5,475 nt of DNA from Armatimonadota bacterium. Its GTDB lineage: Bacteria > Armatimonadota > Armatimonadia > Armatimonadales > Armatimonadaceae. The DNA lies in assembly GCA_014379275.1 (NCBI GenBank), contig JACMMA010000174.1, forward strand, positions 1-5,475, given 5' to 3'. Of this stretch, positions 1 to 5,475 are shown one piece after another. Position 1 is the stretch's first letter, and the number at the start of each line of letters is the position of its first letter. A program made the translations under genes and the position numbers. Under the pieces are notes generated by a model that saw nothing but the letters and a program-made list of their open reading frames with translations, ran no database searches and had not been told where the DNA came from.

Positions 1-717
1 TTCTGGCAGGCGTACCCGCCCCTGCGCGATGCGGGCATATCGTTCACGCAGATCGCCAGTCCGGATAGTTTCTACGACGACCCCGCGCTGGCGTGGGGGT
101 TCTACGGGCACCGGCTACATCTTTATCGCGCTACGGTCCCGCATGGAGGTTTTACACTCCTGAAACAATGGGCGGCAGCGAAGCCGTTCGGCGCATTCGT
201 GTTCACCTCCAATGTGGACGGTCAGTTTCAGAAGGCGGGTTTCGATGCCGGGCGCATCGCCGAGTGTCACGGCTCGATCCATCATTTGCAGTGCCTGTAC
301 GGGTGTTCATGGGACATCTGGGACGCGAACGACGAGGAGGTGACGGTGAATCCCGAAACGCTTCGCGCGTACGGCAATTTGCCGCGTTGCCCGAACTGTT
401 CACAACTCGCCCGCCCGAACGTCCTCCTGTTCAATGACTGGCGATGGCAACATACCCGCTCTGAAGCGCAGGAGCGTTGCCTGGAAGGATGGCTCGGCGA
501 CGTGCTGGAAAAAGGCGGCAAGATCGCGGTAATCGAAATCGGTGCGGGGCGGGCTATCCCGACCGTGCGCCTTCTCGCGGAACGTGTCGCGGATGCGGCG
601 GCGGCAACACTGGTTCGCATCAACCCGCGGGATTGCGTCGCGCCGATGCGCGGCGAATGTGCTTCGATTCCCCTCGGCTCGCTCGACGCCTTGACACGGA
701 TCGCGGCGTTGTTATGA
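1..717 (+). CDS. Sir2-family NAD-dependent deacetylase-like protein (N-terminus missing)
   Basis: The frame is open from the first base, so the gene starts left of the window; 238 codons are visible. Sir2 proteins remove acyl groups from lysines using NAD, or in some branches act on NAD itself, in the cytoplasm. Visible signatures are TSNVD (bases 205-219, the family's TxNxD), ECHGS with the presumed catalytic histidine at 268-270, and four zinc-site cysteines: C-X3-C (codons 292 and 304) and C-X2-C (codons 388 and 397). A late segment IEIGAGRAIPTVR plus LVRIN resembles the second NAD-contacting part of the fold. The N-terminal GAGxS/PDFR motif, which would confirm NAD binding, would be outside the window. 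It departs from classical sirtuins: the first cysteine pair has three residues between, and the usual FGE after RPxVVxF is replaced by FNDW. The stop is TGA at 715-717. It converges on the topoisomerase unit. Family assignment is firm; the substrate is unknown. Confidence 0.88.
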   Translation, partial: FWQAYPPLRDAGISFTQIASPDSFYDDPALAWGFYGHRLHLYRATVPHGGFTLLKQWAAAKPFGAFVFTSNVDGQFQKAGFDAGRIAECHGSIHHLQCLYGCSWDIWDANDEEVTVNPETLRAYGNLPRCPNCSQLARPNVLLFNDWRWQHTRSEAQERCLEGWLGDVLEKGGKIAVIEIGAGRAIPTVRLLAERVADAAAATLVRINPRDCVAPMRGECASIPLGSLDALTRIAALL

Positions 718-735
718 CTGCCACCGAGTACCGGC

Positions 736-777
736 AAAAAAATGCCCGGCGTAAACGGTGAAGTTTACAGGCCGGGC
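736..777 (-). terminator. Intrinsic terminator of the leftward topoisomerase-Imm35 unit
   Basis: GCCCGGC (744-750) pairs with GCCGGGC (771-777), and GTAAAC (751-756) pairs with GTTTAC (763-768). The loop is GGTGAA, with a two-base AG bulge on one side. On the plus strand the hairpin is preceded by seven A residues (736-742), which become a U-tract directly after the stem for leftward transcription. The rightward side (TAGTCATGG) has no T-run, so rightward termination of the Sir2-like gene here would be weaker or factor-dependent. Confidence 0.85.
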
Positions 778-857
778 TAGTCATGGTGTTTCTCGTGCGA
801 TTATCACTGTTTGCACAATGCGTGCCAGTTGCCGCCAACCGTAGCGATATTATTTAT

Positions 858-1232
858 TTATTTTCCCAGCATTGTATCTGTGCCCAAAACGGCGCCATTT
901 TTCGACGCACGGGACCGAATGTACGCGGCAATGTAATGCGCAGGCGGCTCCGCCGTCCCGGTGAGAAACGCCTCGCCCGTCGTGACGTCCAGCAGGATCG
1001 GCCCGTTTCCGGCGAGTGCCCACGAAATATCGTGGGTGCGTAAGTATTTCGCAGATTGATAATAGTAGATCCACAAACCGAACTCGGGCTTCTGGTGAAT
1101 CACCAATTCCATGTGTTGTGTTCGATGCGCCAGATATTCGGCGACCGCGTCGTAAGCCGCTTTCTCGGTGACGGGCACGGTGACGCGGAAAACAGGACCG
1201 ACCACCGCGGGGGACGTTTCATCCATGCGCAC
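858..1232 (-). CDS. YrhB/Imm35 (immunity protein 35-like) domain protein
   Basis: A 124-residue cytoplasmic protein with no signal peptide or membrane segment. The central and C-terminal part follows the YrhB/Imm35 pattern: FGLWIYYYQSAKYL, then ALAGNGPILLD, then LTGTAEPPAHYIAAY (about residues 50-105). Proteins of this family are predicted immunity proteins of polymorphic toxin systems, but many occur alone and YrhB itself has been described as chaperone-like, so immunity is not shown here. The longest start is GTG at 1232, five bases after an AGG. An ATG two codons later (1226) is an alternative with a longer spacing. Either start overlaps the topoisomerase stop (1219-1221), pointing to translational coupling. 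The stop TAA is at 860-858, and the hairpin at 744-777 follows. No toxin-like gene is visible nearby. Confidence 0.82.
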   Translation of the reverse strand: MRMDETSPAVVGPVFRVTVPVTEKAAYDAVAEYLAHRTQHMELVIHQKPEFGLWIYYYQSAKYLRTHDISWALAGNGPILLDVTTGEAFLTGTAEPPAHYIAAYIRSRASKNGAVLGTDTMLGK

Positions 1233-2322
1233 TTTGTCCTACCTGTGTCTGCCCGCGCAAAAATTGCAACACGGCGTGCTCCTCGGGTAACAACGCGTCC
1301 GGGATGGTGTCGGCGTCGGCGGAGGGCGTCACGCGAAGCGATTCCGGGAAGCCGTCTCTGGTGTAGGTGTCCAGCACCGCCGGATGGATGTAGCACTTCC
1401 GGCACACCGACGGCGTATTCCCGAGGTGGGACGCGACGGTTTTGATCGCCCGTGCGACGTTTTCTTTCACGGCGCTTGCCGTCGCGGCGTTCTCGAACCC
1501 GGCAAGTTCCATCGCGCACAGCACGGTCCCCGACCATGTCCGGAAGTCTTTCGCCGTAAACGATTCGCCGGTGATTTCTTGCAGATACTCGTTCACGTCC
1601 TCGGAATGCACCGGTCTGATCTCGCCCGTTTCGGCGTCCACGTATTGAAACAGTTCCTGCCCCGGCAGGTCGCGCACATTCTGAACAATCTTTGCCAGTT
1701 TGCGACTTTTCAGTTCCAGACGGTGCCGCACGCCGGATTTACCGACGAACGAGAAATGCAGGGTTCCGCCCTCCACGGAAACGTGTCGGTTCCGTAGCGT
1801 CGTCAGACCGTAGTGCCTGTTGGCCTCCGCATACTCCTCGTTGCCGACGCGAATCCGCGTCGTTTCCAGGAGCCGTACCACCGTCGCCAGCACTTTTTCG
1901 CGTGGCAAACCGCGGCGCGTCATGTCTTCGGCGATGCGGGCGCGGAGTGCGGGCAGGGCGTCCCCGAACGCCATCATGCGGTCGTACTTGTTTTCGTCGC
2001 GGGTTTCCCGCCATCGGGCATGGTAGCGATACTGCTTTCGGTTCTTCGCGTCGCGACCGGTGGCTTGCAGATGGCCATTCGCGTGTGGGCAGATCCACAC
2101 GTGGGCGTATGCCGGAGGAATCCCGATCTTGCGAATGCGGTCGAGCACCGCTTCGTCCGCTATTTCCCGGTCGTTGGGATCGAGATACCGGAAGCCATCT
2201 GCCGCGCTTCCCGCGCGGCGAATACCCGGCTTGTTGTCGGAGACGTAACGTAGTCCGGCGGACTTTGCCGCGTCACGATTCGCTGACTCATGCTGGCTTG
2301 CCAATTTTGCTTCGTCATTCAC
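1219..2322 (-). CDS. DNA topoisomerase IB (poxvirus-like)
   Basis: A 367-residue type IB topoisomerase, which nicks one DNA strand through a 3'-phosphotyrosyl bond and relaxes supercoils of both signs without ATP. The N-terminal domain contains KIGIPPAYAHVWICP (66-79) and TGRDAKNRKQYRYH (88-101). The catalytic domain shows the expected active-site set: R158 in LLETTRIRVGN, K195 in FVGKSGVRH, R261 in DFRTW, N302 in HLGNTP and Y311 in CRKCYIHP. Asn in place of the vaccinia His is normal for the bacterial branch (as in Deinococcus), and the nine-residue step from N302 to Y311 matches. Length is typical, and all catalytic residues are present. The start is GTG at 2322-2320; no strong Shine-Dalgarno is seen at a good distance, and no in-frame ATG precedes the conserved region. 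The Imm35-like gene overlaps its end. It is transcribed divergently from the LacI-family gene across a shared control region. Confidence 0.95.
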   Translation of the reverse strand: MNDEAKLASQHESANRDAAKSAGLRYVSDNKPGIRRAGSAADGFRYLDPNDREIADEAVLDRIRKIGIPPAYAHVWICPHANGHLQATGRDAKNRKQYRYHARWRETRDENKYDRMMAFGDALPALRARIAEDMTRRGLPREKVLATVVRLLETTRIRVGNEEYAEANRHYGLTTLRNRHVSVEGGTLHFSFVGKSGVRHRLELKSRKLAKIVQNVRDLPGQELFQYVDAETGEIRPVHSEDVNEYLQEITGESFTAKDFRTWSGTVLCAMELAGFENAATASAVKENVARAIKTVASHLGNTPSVCRKCYIHPAVLDTYTRDGFPESLRVTPSADADTIPDALLPEEHAVLQFLRGQTQVGQSAHG

Positions 2323-2363
2323 CCTGTATTTCTACCCAATACGAAGAAATTTTTACCAACCCC

Positions 2364-2393
2364 TTGACAGTTTATAAGTATATGAGGTATCTT
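2364..2393 (+). promoter_or_regulatory. Probable sigma-70-type promoter of the LacI-family gene
   Basis: A perfect TTGACA (2364-2369) is followed after 18 bases by TATCTT (2388-2393), which matches TATAAT at four of six positions. The predicted transcription start, near 2400, falls inside the first operator, which begins two bases after the -10 box. A TATACT on the opposite strand (complement of 2377-2382) lies in the spacer and could be the -10 of a leftward promoter for the topoisomerase gene, though no good -35 was found for it. The pairing of boxes is by eye. Confidence 0.65.
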
Positions 2394-2394
2394 C

Positions 2395-2412
2395 TGCGTA
2401 TACGAATACGCA
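2395..2412. promoter_or_regulatory. LacI-family operator O1
   Basis: The 18-bp sequence TGCGTATACGAATACGCA is a palindrome except for one symmetric base pair (positions 8 and 11) flanking a central CG. An even-length palindrome with central CG is the typical LacI/PurR-family operator. The adjacent gene encodes such a regulator, with the leucine expected to insert at that CG step. It lies immediately downstream of the -10 box, so occupancy would block transcription initiation. Confidence 0.82.
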
Positions 2413-2426
2413 AGCCAATATTGTTC

Positions 2427-2444
2427 TGCGTATACGAATACACA
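2427..2444. promoter_or_regulatory. LacI-family operator O2
   Basis: TGCGTATACGAATACACA repeats O1 with a single change in the right arm (G to A at 2442), which also makes the palindrome slightly poorer. Its start is 32 bp after that of O1, about three helical turns, so two repressor dimers would sit on the same DNA face. It lies in the untranslated leader and ends next to the AAGG ribosome binding site (2445-2448) of the regulator gene. Confidence 0.8.
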
Positions 2445-2458
2445 AAGGCGAAACGTTT

Positions 2459-3496
2459 ATGCGAAGAAGCGAACGAAATACGGGTGCGGTCACGGCGAAA
2501 GACATCGGCAATGCTCTGGGCCTGTCGCAACCGACCGTGTCTCGCATCTTGACCGGCGCCGCCGGGCACCGCGTCGCCGAGGATACCCGCGTTCGTGTCA
2601 TGCAAGCCGCCGCCCAGATGGGATACCGACCGAATGCCGTCGCGCGCTCTTTGCGCCGGCGCCGCACGAATATCGTCGGGTTCTACACGGGGTACGGCTA
2701 TGTGGACGCCCGCAATGCATTTCTCGCCTCGATTATCGGCAGCATCCAGCAAGCCGCCAGTCGGCGGCGCATCGATGTCCTGCTACATAGCGTCTCGGAA
2801 GGAACCGCCACGGACGACATCTACGCGGAGCTAATGGACGGGCGCGTGGACGGTCTGTTTCTGCATACCCATGCCGGGGATCCGCTCGCCGAACGGCTCG
2901 CCGGGTCCGACGCCTTGCCGGTGGTCGCCATCGCGGACGCCCTGCCCGGTATCCCTTCCCTGGTCTGCGACGACGAAGCGGGCACGCGCGCTCTAGTCGC
3001 GCACCTGTGGGAGCGGGGGCATCGGCGGATCGGCTATGTGTATCCGCGGACGCGGTTCGCGTCCGTCGAGCGGCGCATGGGCGCTTTCCTCGCCGAGATG
3101 CGCGAACGCGGGACCGAATCCGAGGCACCGCTGCTTGCCATCGACATAGAGGAGACCCGTCCCGCCCTGGAGAAAATCCGCGCGATGGCGCACCCACCGA
3201 CGGCGGTTTGCTGCTGGAATGATCTAACCGCCTACGATCTGATCCGCGAGTGCGGCGATGCCGGAATCCGCGTTCCCGGCGGGCTGGCGGTTGCCGGCTT
3301 CGACGGTCTACTCGACCCGCGGCTCACGCCGCGCCGCCTGTTGACGGTCGCCGCGAACTGGAACGTGATCGCGGAGCAAGCGATGGAACAGCTTTTTGCG
3401 CGTATCGAGTCACGATTTTGCACAGAAGAGGAACGCGAACCGGTGCCCCTGGTGACAACACTCCCGGTGCATCTGGTCGAAGGAGACACGGCGTAA
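2459..3496 (+). CDS. LacI-family transcriptional regulator
   Basis: A 345-residue repressor of the LacI/GalR type. Residues 11-33 form the helix-turn-helix (VTAKDIGNALGLSQPTVSR). The hinge helix follows at 59-69 (NAVARSL then a basic run), with L65 at the position that in PurR wedges into the central CG of the operator. From about 71 onward is the periplasmic-binding-protein-like effector domain: NIVGFYTGY, VDGLFLHTH, LVCDDEAGTRALVAHL, GHRRIGYV, CCWNDLTAYDLIRECGDAGIRVP and VAGFDGL. The effector is probably a sugar but cannot be read from sequence. The ATG start at 2459 is ten bases after AAGG (2445-2448). Two near-identical operators precede it, so it very likely represses itself. A pseudopilin gene follows after 78 bp with no separate operator, so it may control that gene and the hydrolase by readthrough. 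Confidence 0.95.
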   Translation: MRRSERNTGAVTAKDIGNALGLSQPTVSRILTGAAGHRVAEDTRVRVMQAAAQMGYRPNAVARSLRRRRTNIVGFYTGYGYVDARNAFLASIIGSIQQAASRRRIDVLLHSVSEGTATDDIYAELMDGRVDGLFLHTHAGDPLAERLAGSDALPVVAIADALPGIPSLVCDDEAGTRALVAHLWERGHRRIGYVYPRTRFASVERRMGAFLAEMRERGTESEAPLLAIDIEETRPALEKIRAMAHPPTAVCCWNDLTAYDLIRECGDAGIRVPGGLAVAGFDGLLDPRLTPRRLLTVAANWNVIAEQAMEQLFARIESRFCTEEEREPVPLVTTLPVHLVEGDTA

Positions 3497-3574
3497 TCAC
3501 GAACTATTTTAGCCGTTTGAAAGAAACGGATTTACCCCCCGATGCCGGGAATCGTTTAGAAGGACAACAAAACA

Positions 3575-4390
3575 ATGCAGAAAACAATCGTTTCCACCGC
3601 CGGTCGAAAACAAACCGGTTTTACCCTGATCGAGCTGCTCGTCGTGATAGCCATTATAGCTATCCTCGCCGCGATACTCTTCCCGGTCTTCGCCCAGGCG
3701 CGTGGCAAGGCCCGTCAGACTGCCTGCCTGTCGAATATGAAGCAGTTGGGGTTGGCCGCAATGCAGTATGCGCAGGACTACGACGAAAAGATGATGCCGG
3801 GTTGGATCGGCAGGGGGCCGTCCTGGTCGGGTTTCACCTGGCCCGGTGACCAACGCTGGCAGGATGTTACTTATCCGTATGTCAAAAGCCTAGACGTATA
3901 CAACTGCCCTAGCGATGCGGGCGTCGTGCCGTACAAGCAAACTCCCCCAGGCACCGTGGATGGCCAGCCCCTCTTCTTCGAGAGCGTGACGAACCCGGGT
4001 TCCTATGCGGCCAACGCGACGTACTGGGGTGATGACGCGGCGGACGGTGCCCCAACGAACAACCCGCTCGGTAAATCGCTCGCCGCTGTCGGGCGGGTGG
4101 CAGATACGATCTTGTTCGCGGAGTACCGTGCGTACTTCGTCTCGCCGTGTGACCCCCCGGGCGCCGACGGTTGGGGAATCGGCGAGATCGCCTGGGAAAA
4201 CAAGAACGCTTGCGCGTCGACGTTCTACCCGAATTTGAACCCACCGATGATTGCCAAGTCGCCGGGCCGTCACAACGGCGGTATGAACGCCGCTTATGTG
4301 GACGGACACGCGAAGTGGACACGTGTGGATAACTTAGCGAAGGTCAACGACAGTGGTGTCCGCCCGCTGTTCACCATCGAGGAGGATTAA
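3575..4390 (+). CDS. Type II secretion pseudopilin-like protein with H-X9-DG domain (DUF1559-like)
   Basis: A 271-residue protein with a type IV pilin/pseudopilin N-terminus. It has a 15-residue leader ending in G15, a prepilin peptidase site G/FTLIE with the glutamate at mature position +5 (E20), then a hydrophobic helix (about 18-39, LLVVIAIIAILAAILFPVF) that anchors it in the membrane. The globular part carries NMKQLGLAAMQYAQDYDE (54-71) and YNCPSD (109-114). The C-terminal family motif is H233-X9-D243-G244 (RHNGGMNAAYVDGHAKW). Such proteins are very abundant in Armatimonadota and Planctomycetes, often next to regulators and carbohydrate genes; their individual roles are mostly unknown. 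Cysteines at 51, 111, 192 and 213 could form disulfides outside the cytoplasm. The ATG at 3575 is preceded by AGAAGGA at 3558-3564. Its stop abuts the next ATG, indicating co-translation. Confidence 0.93.
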   Translation: MQKTIVSTAGRKQTGFTLIELLVVIAIIAILAAILFPVFAQARGKARQTACLSNMKQLGLAAMQYAQDYDEKMMPGWIGRGPSWSGFTWPGDQRWQDVTYPYVKSLDVYNCPSDAGVVPYKQTPPGTVDGQPLFFESVTNPGSYAANATYWGDDAADGAPTNNPLGKSLAAVGRVADTILFAEYRAYFVSPCDPPGADGWGIGEIAWENKNACASTFYPNLNPPMIAKSPGRHNGGMNAAYVDGHAKWTRVDNLAKVNDSGVRPLFTIEED

Positions 4391-4657
4391 ATGACCGTTA
4401 CCAAGCATATGCGCGGTGTAAGTTTCGCCGCGATGATGCTATCGCTGGCTAGTCTGTGTACCGGGTGCGGCGACGGCGACGGCGAAAAAACCGTCCGTGA
4501 GGAAGTGCAGAAGAATACCGCCGCTGTTTCGAGTACCGGAACCAGCCCCTACGGCGCGGTTTCGACCGAGACAAAACTACCGCCGCAGGGCAAGCCGCCC
4601 GAGCCGGGGGCGGATATGTCGAAGCGGGGACCTGCCGCGGCGCGTCCCGTGCGGTAA
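4391..4657 (+). CDS. Small secreted protein, probable lipoprotein
   Basis: An 88-residue protein whose first 26 residues resemble a lipoprotein signal: basic start (K5, R8), hydrophobic stretch about 10-22, then LCTGCGDGDGE. C26 after TG would be the lipidated cysteine, but position -3 is Cys rather than the usual Leu/Val/Ile, so the lipobox is imperfect. The remainder is short, polar and rich in Pro, Lys and Gly (KLPPQGKPPEPG), and probably disordered; no domain is recognised. The ATG directly follows the pseudopilin stop TAA. Its Shine-Dalgarno (GGAGGA, 4381-4386) lies in the last codons of the pseudopilin gene, so the two are translated together. Small Cys-anchored proteins next to H-X9-DG pseudopilins are common in this type of genome. 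Function unknown. Confidence 0.78.
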   Translation: MTVTKHMRGVSFAAMMLSLASLCTGCGDGDGEKTVREEVQKNTAAVSSTGTSPYGAVSTETKLPPQGKPPEPGADMSKRGPAAARPVR

Positions 4658-4668
4658 GATGTCGATCC

Positions 4669-4706
4669 GAAGCGGGCAGGGCGAATCGCCCTGCCCGCTT
4701 CTGTTT
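4669..4706 (+). terminator. Strong intrinsic terminator or attenuator between the small protein and the hydrolase gene
   Basis: A perfect 15-bp stem (4669-4683 with 4687-4701) closes a three-base AAT loop and is followed by TGTTTT. It starts 11 bases after the small protein's stop. The hydrolase Shine-Dalgarno (GAAGGA, 4708-4713) begins directly after the T-run. No promoter fits between hairpin and hydrolase, so it may act as a partial terminator or an RNA stabiliser that sets expression ratios. The stem is itself a near-perfect inverted repeat, so the same hairpin would form on the other strand, where no gene uses it. Confidence 0.88.
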
Positions 4707-4719
4707 TGAAGGAACAAAA

Positions 4720-5475
4720 ATGAATCGCAGAGAATTTGTCGGGGCGGGTGTGGGTCTCATGACGGTTGGGGGCGGGATCGCCCCCGCACAAGGAAAATCA
4801 TCCGGTATGACCAAACTCGTCAAAAAAGGCGACGCGTGGCAACTCGTCCGCGACGGAAAACCGTACCTCGTCAAGGGCGTCGGGGGCACGGAAAAGTTGC
4901 CGCTTCTGAAGTCGCTCGGGGGAAACTCGGTGCGCACCTGGGGCGCGGAGAACGCGAAGCGCGACCTGGATGCCGCCCACGCGCAGGGATTGACCATGAC
5001 GTTCGGCATCTGGCTCGGGCACAAAGTTCACGGCTTCAAGTACGACGACCCGAAGATGGTGCGCGAACAGTTCCAGAAGGCGCAGGCTGCCATCCGCGAG
5101 TTCAAGAACCACCCCGCGCTCCTGACGTGGGGCATCGGGAACGAAATGGAAGGCGACGGCAATGATCCGCTCGTGTGGAAGGCGATCCAGGAGATCGCGG
5201 CGATGGCGCACAAGGAGGATCCGAACCACCCGACCATGACCGTCACGGCGGAGATCGGCGGCAACGCTAACAAGGCGAAAGCAGTACAGGAGCTTTGCCC
5301 GGACATCGATATCATCGGTATCAATTCGTACGGCGGGCTGGGCTCGCTGGCGGATCGTCTCAAGGCGGCGGGTATCACCAAGCCATACATAGTGACCGAA
5401 TACGGACCGAACGGACCGTGGGAAGTCGGCAAGACACCCTGGGGCGTCTCGCTCGAACCGAACTCGTCCGAGAAA
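4720..5475 (+). CDS. Exported glycoside hydrolase, GH2-like TIM barrel (C-terminus missing)
   Basis: The first 252 codons are in the window and the frame is open at the right edge. The N-terminus is a Tat-type signal: N2-R3-R4-E5-F6-V7, a hydrophobic stretch to about residue 20, and an APA/Q cleavage site near residue 23, so the folded enzyme would be exported. The rest reads as a clan GH-A TIM barrel of the GH2 catalytic type: VKGVGGTEKLPLLKSLGG, NSVRTWG (69-75), LTMTFGIWLGH, HPALLTWGIGNEME (131-144), PDIDIIGINSYGG and YIVTEYGP. E142 in GNE is the expected acid/base and E227 in TEYG the expected nucleophile; their 85-residue spacing suits strands 4 and 7. The substrate is probably a beta-linked glycan, not resolved further. 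The ATG at 4720 follows GAAGGA (4708-4713). Downstream carbohydrate-binding or accessory domains may lie beyond the edge. Confidence 0.88.
   Translation, partial: MNRREFVGAGVGLMTVGGGIAPAQGKSSGMTKLVKKGDAWQLVRDGKPYLVKGVGGTEKLPLLKSLGGNSVRTWGAENAKRDLDAAHAQGLTMTFGIWLGHKVHGFKYDDPKMVREQFQKAQAAIREFKNHPALLTWGIGNEMEGDGNDPLVWKAIQEIAAMAHKEDPNHPTMTVTAEIGGNANKAKAVQELCPDIDIIGINSYGGLGSLADRLKAAGITKPYIVTEYGPNGPWEVGKTPWGVSLEPNSSEK

Noticed and set aside
858..1232. A toxin-immunity system around the Imm35-like gene
   Set aside because: No toxin, secretion-linked repeat protein or further immunity genes are present. The neighbours are a topoisomerase and a Sir2-like gene, so only the orphan domain is reported.
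2340..2346. ATACGAA near 2340 as a third operator half-site
   Set aside because: Only seven bases match the operators and no second arm follows, so it does not form a palindrome.
1692..2552. Long plus-strand open frame (286 codons) antisense to the topoisomerase gene
   Set aside because: The translation is Arg/Pro/Cys-rich with no family resemblance and crosses the divergent control region. It is a high-GC shadow of the topoisomerase gene, whose catalytic residues are all intact.
3513..3529. CCGTTT-GAAAG-AAACGG hairpin after the repressor gene as a terminator
   Set aside because: The stem is only six base pairs with two G-C pairs at its base and is followed by ATTTACC, not a real T-tract. 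It could be chance; it is too weak to separate the repressor from the pseudopilin unit.
3550..3593. AATCGTTT repeated at 3550-3557 and 3586-3593 as a possible regulatory repeat
   Set aside because: The second copy lies inside the pseudopilin coding region and the 8-mer is not palindromic. Chance is a sufficient explanation.
4449..5024. Minus-strand open frame of 191 codons over the small protein and hydrolase genes
   Set aside because: It runs through the terminator hairpin and through the antisense of two well-supported genes, with low-complexity Arg/Pro/Ser content and no ribosome binding site noted.

Overview
The window looks like a piece of an Armatimonadota-type chromosome. It is GC-rich, densely coding and has no mobile elements. 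The best clue is a type II pseudopilin-like protein with an H-X9-DG C-terminal motif and the mature N-terminal wording FPVFAQARGKARQTAC followed by NMKQLGLAAMQYAQDYDEKMMP. That style is known in large numbers from Armatimonadota (Capsulimonas-like genomes) and, in related form, from Planctomycetes. The taxonomic call is an inference from protein style, not from a marker gene.

Left part (1-2322). A Sir2-family protein, cut off at its N-terminus by the window edge, reads rightward and ends at 717. Converging on it from the right is a two-gene leftward unit. It consists of a poxvirus-like type IB DNA topoisomerase (2322 down to 1219) and a 124-residue YrhB/Imm35-like protein (1232 down to 858) whose start overlaps the topoisomerase stop. 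A hairpin at 744-777 lies in the convergent gap and carries its U-tract on the minus strand, so it mainly terminates the topoisomerase-Imm35 unit.

Control region (2323-2458). This AT-rich stretch separates the leftward topoisomerase unit from a rightward unit headed by a LacI-family repressor. It has a TTGACA promoter and two nearly identical 18-bp palindromes with a central CG. Their spacing is exactly 32 bp, about three helical turns. The first sits directly behind the -10 box, and the second ends just before the ribosome binding site of the repressor gene. This is a clear autoregulatory operator arrangement.

Right part (2459-5475). The repressor is followed by the H-X9-DG pseudopilin, a small secreted or lipoprotein-like protein, and a Tat-exported glycoside hydrolase with a GH2-like TIM barrel, which runs off the right edge. 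A very strong 15-bp hairpin with a T-rich tail lies between the small protein and the hydrolase, and leaves almost no room for a separate hydrolase promoter. The simplest reading is a sugar-responsive unit. The repressor senses a sugar and controls itself and, by readthrough, a surface or secretion pseudopilin, an envelope protein and an exported polysaccharide-acting enzyme. The internal hairpin would lower hydrolase expression. No toxin, CRISPR array, phage gene or RNA gene was found. I see no wholly unknown system; the most distinctive elements are the control region and the repressor-pseudopilin-lipoprotein-hydrolase cassette.
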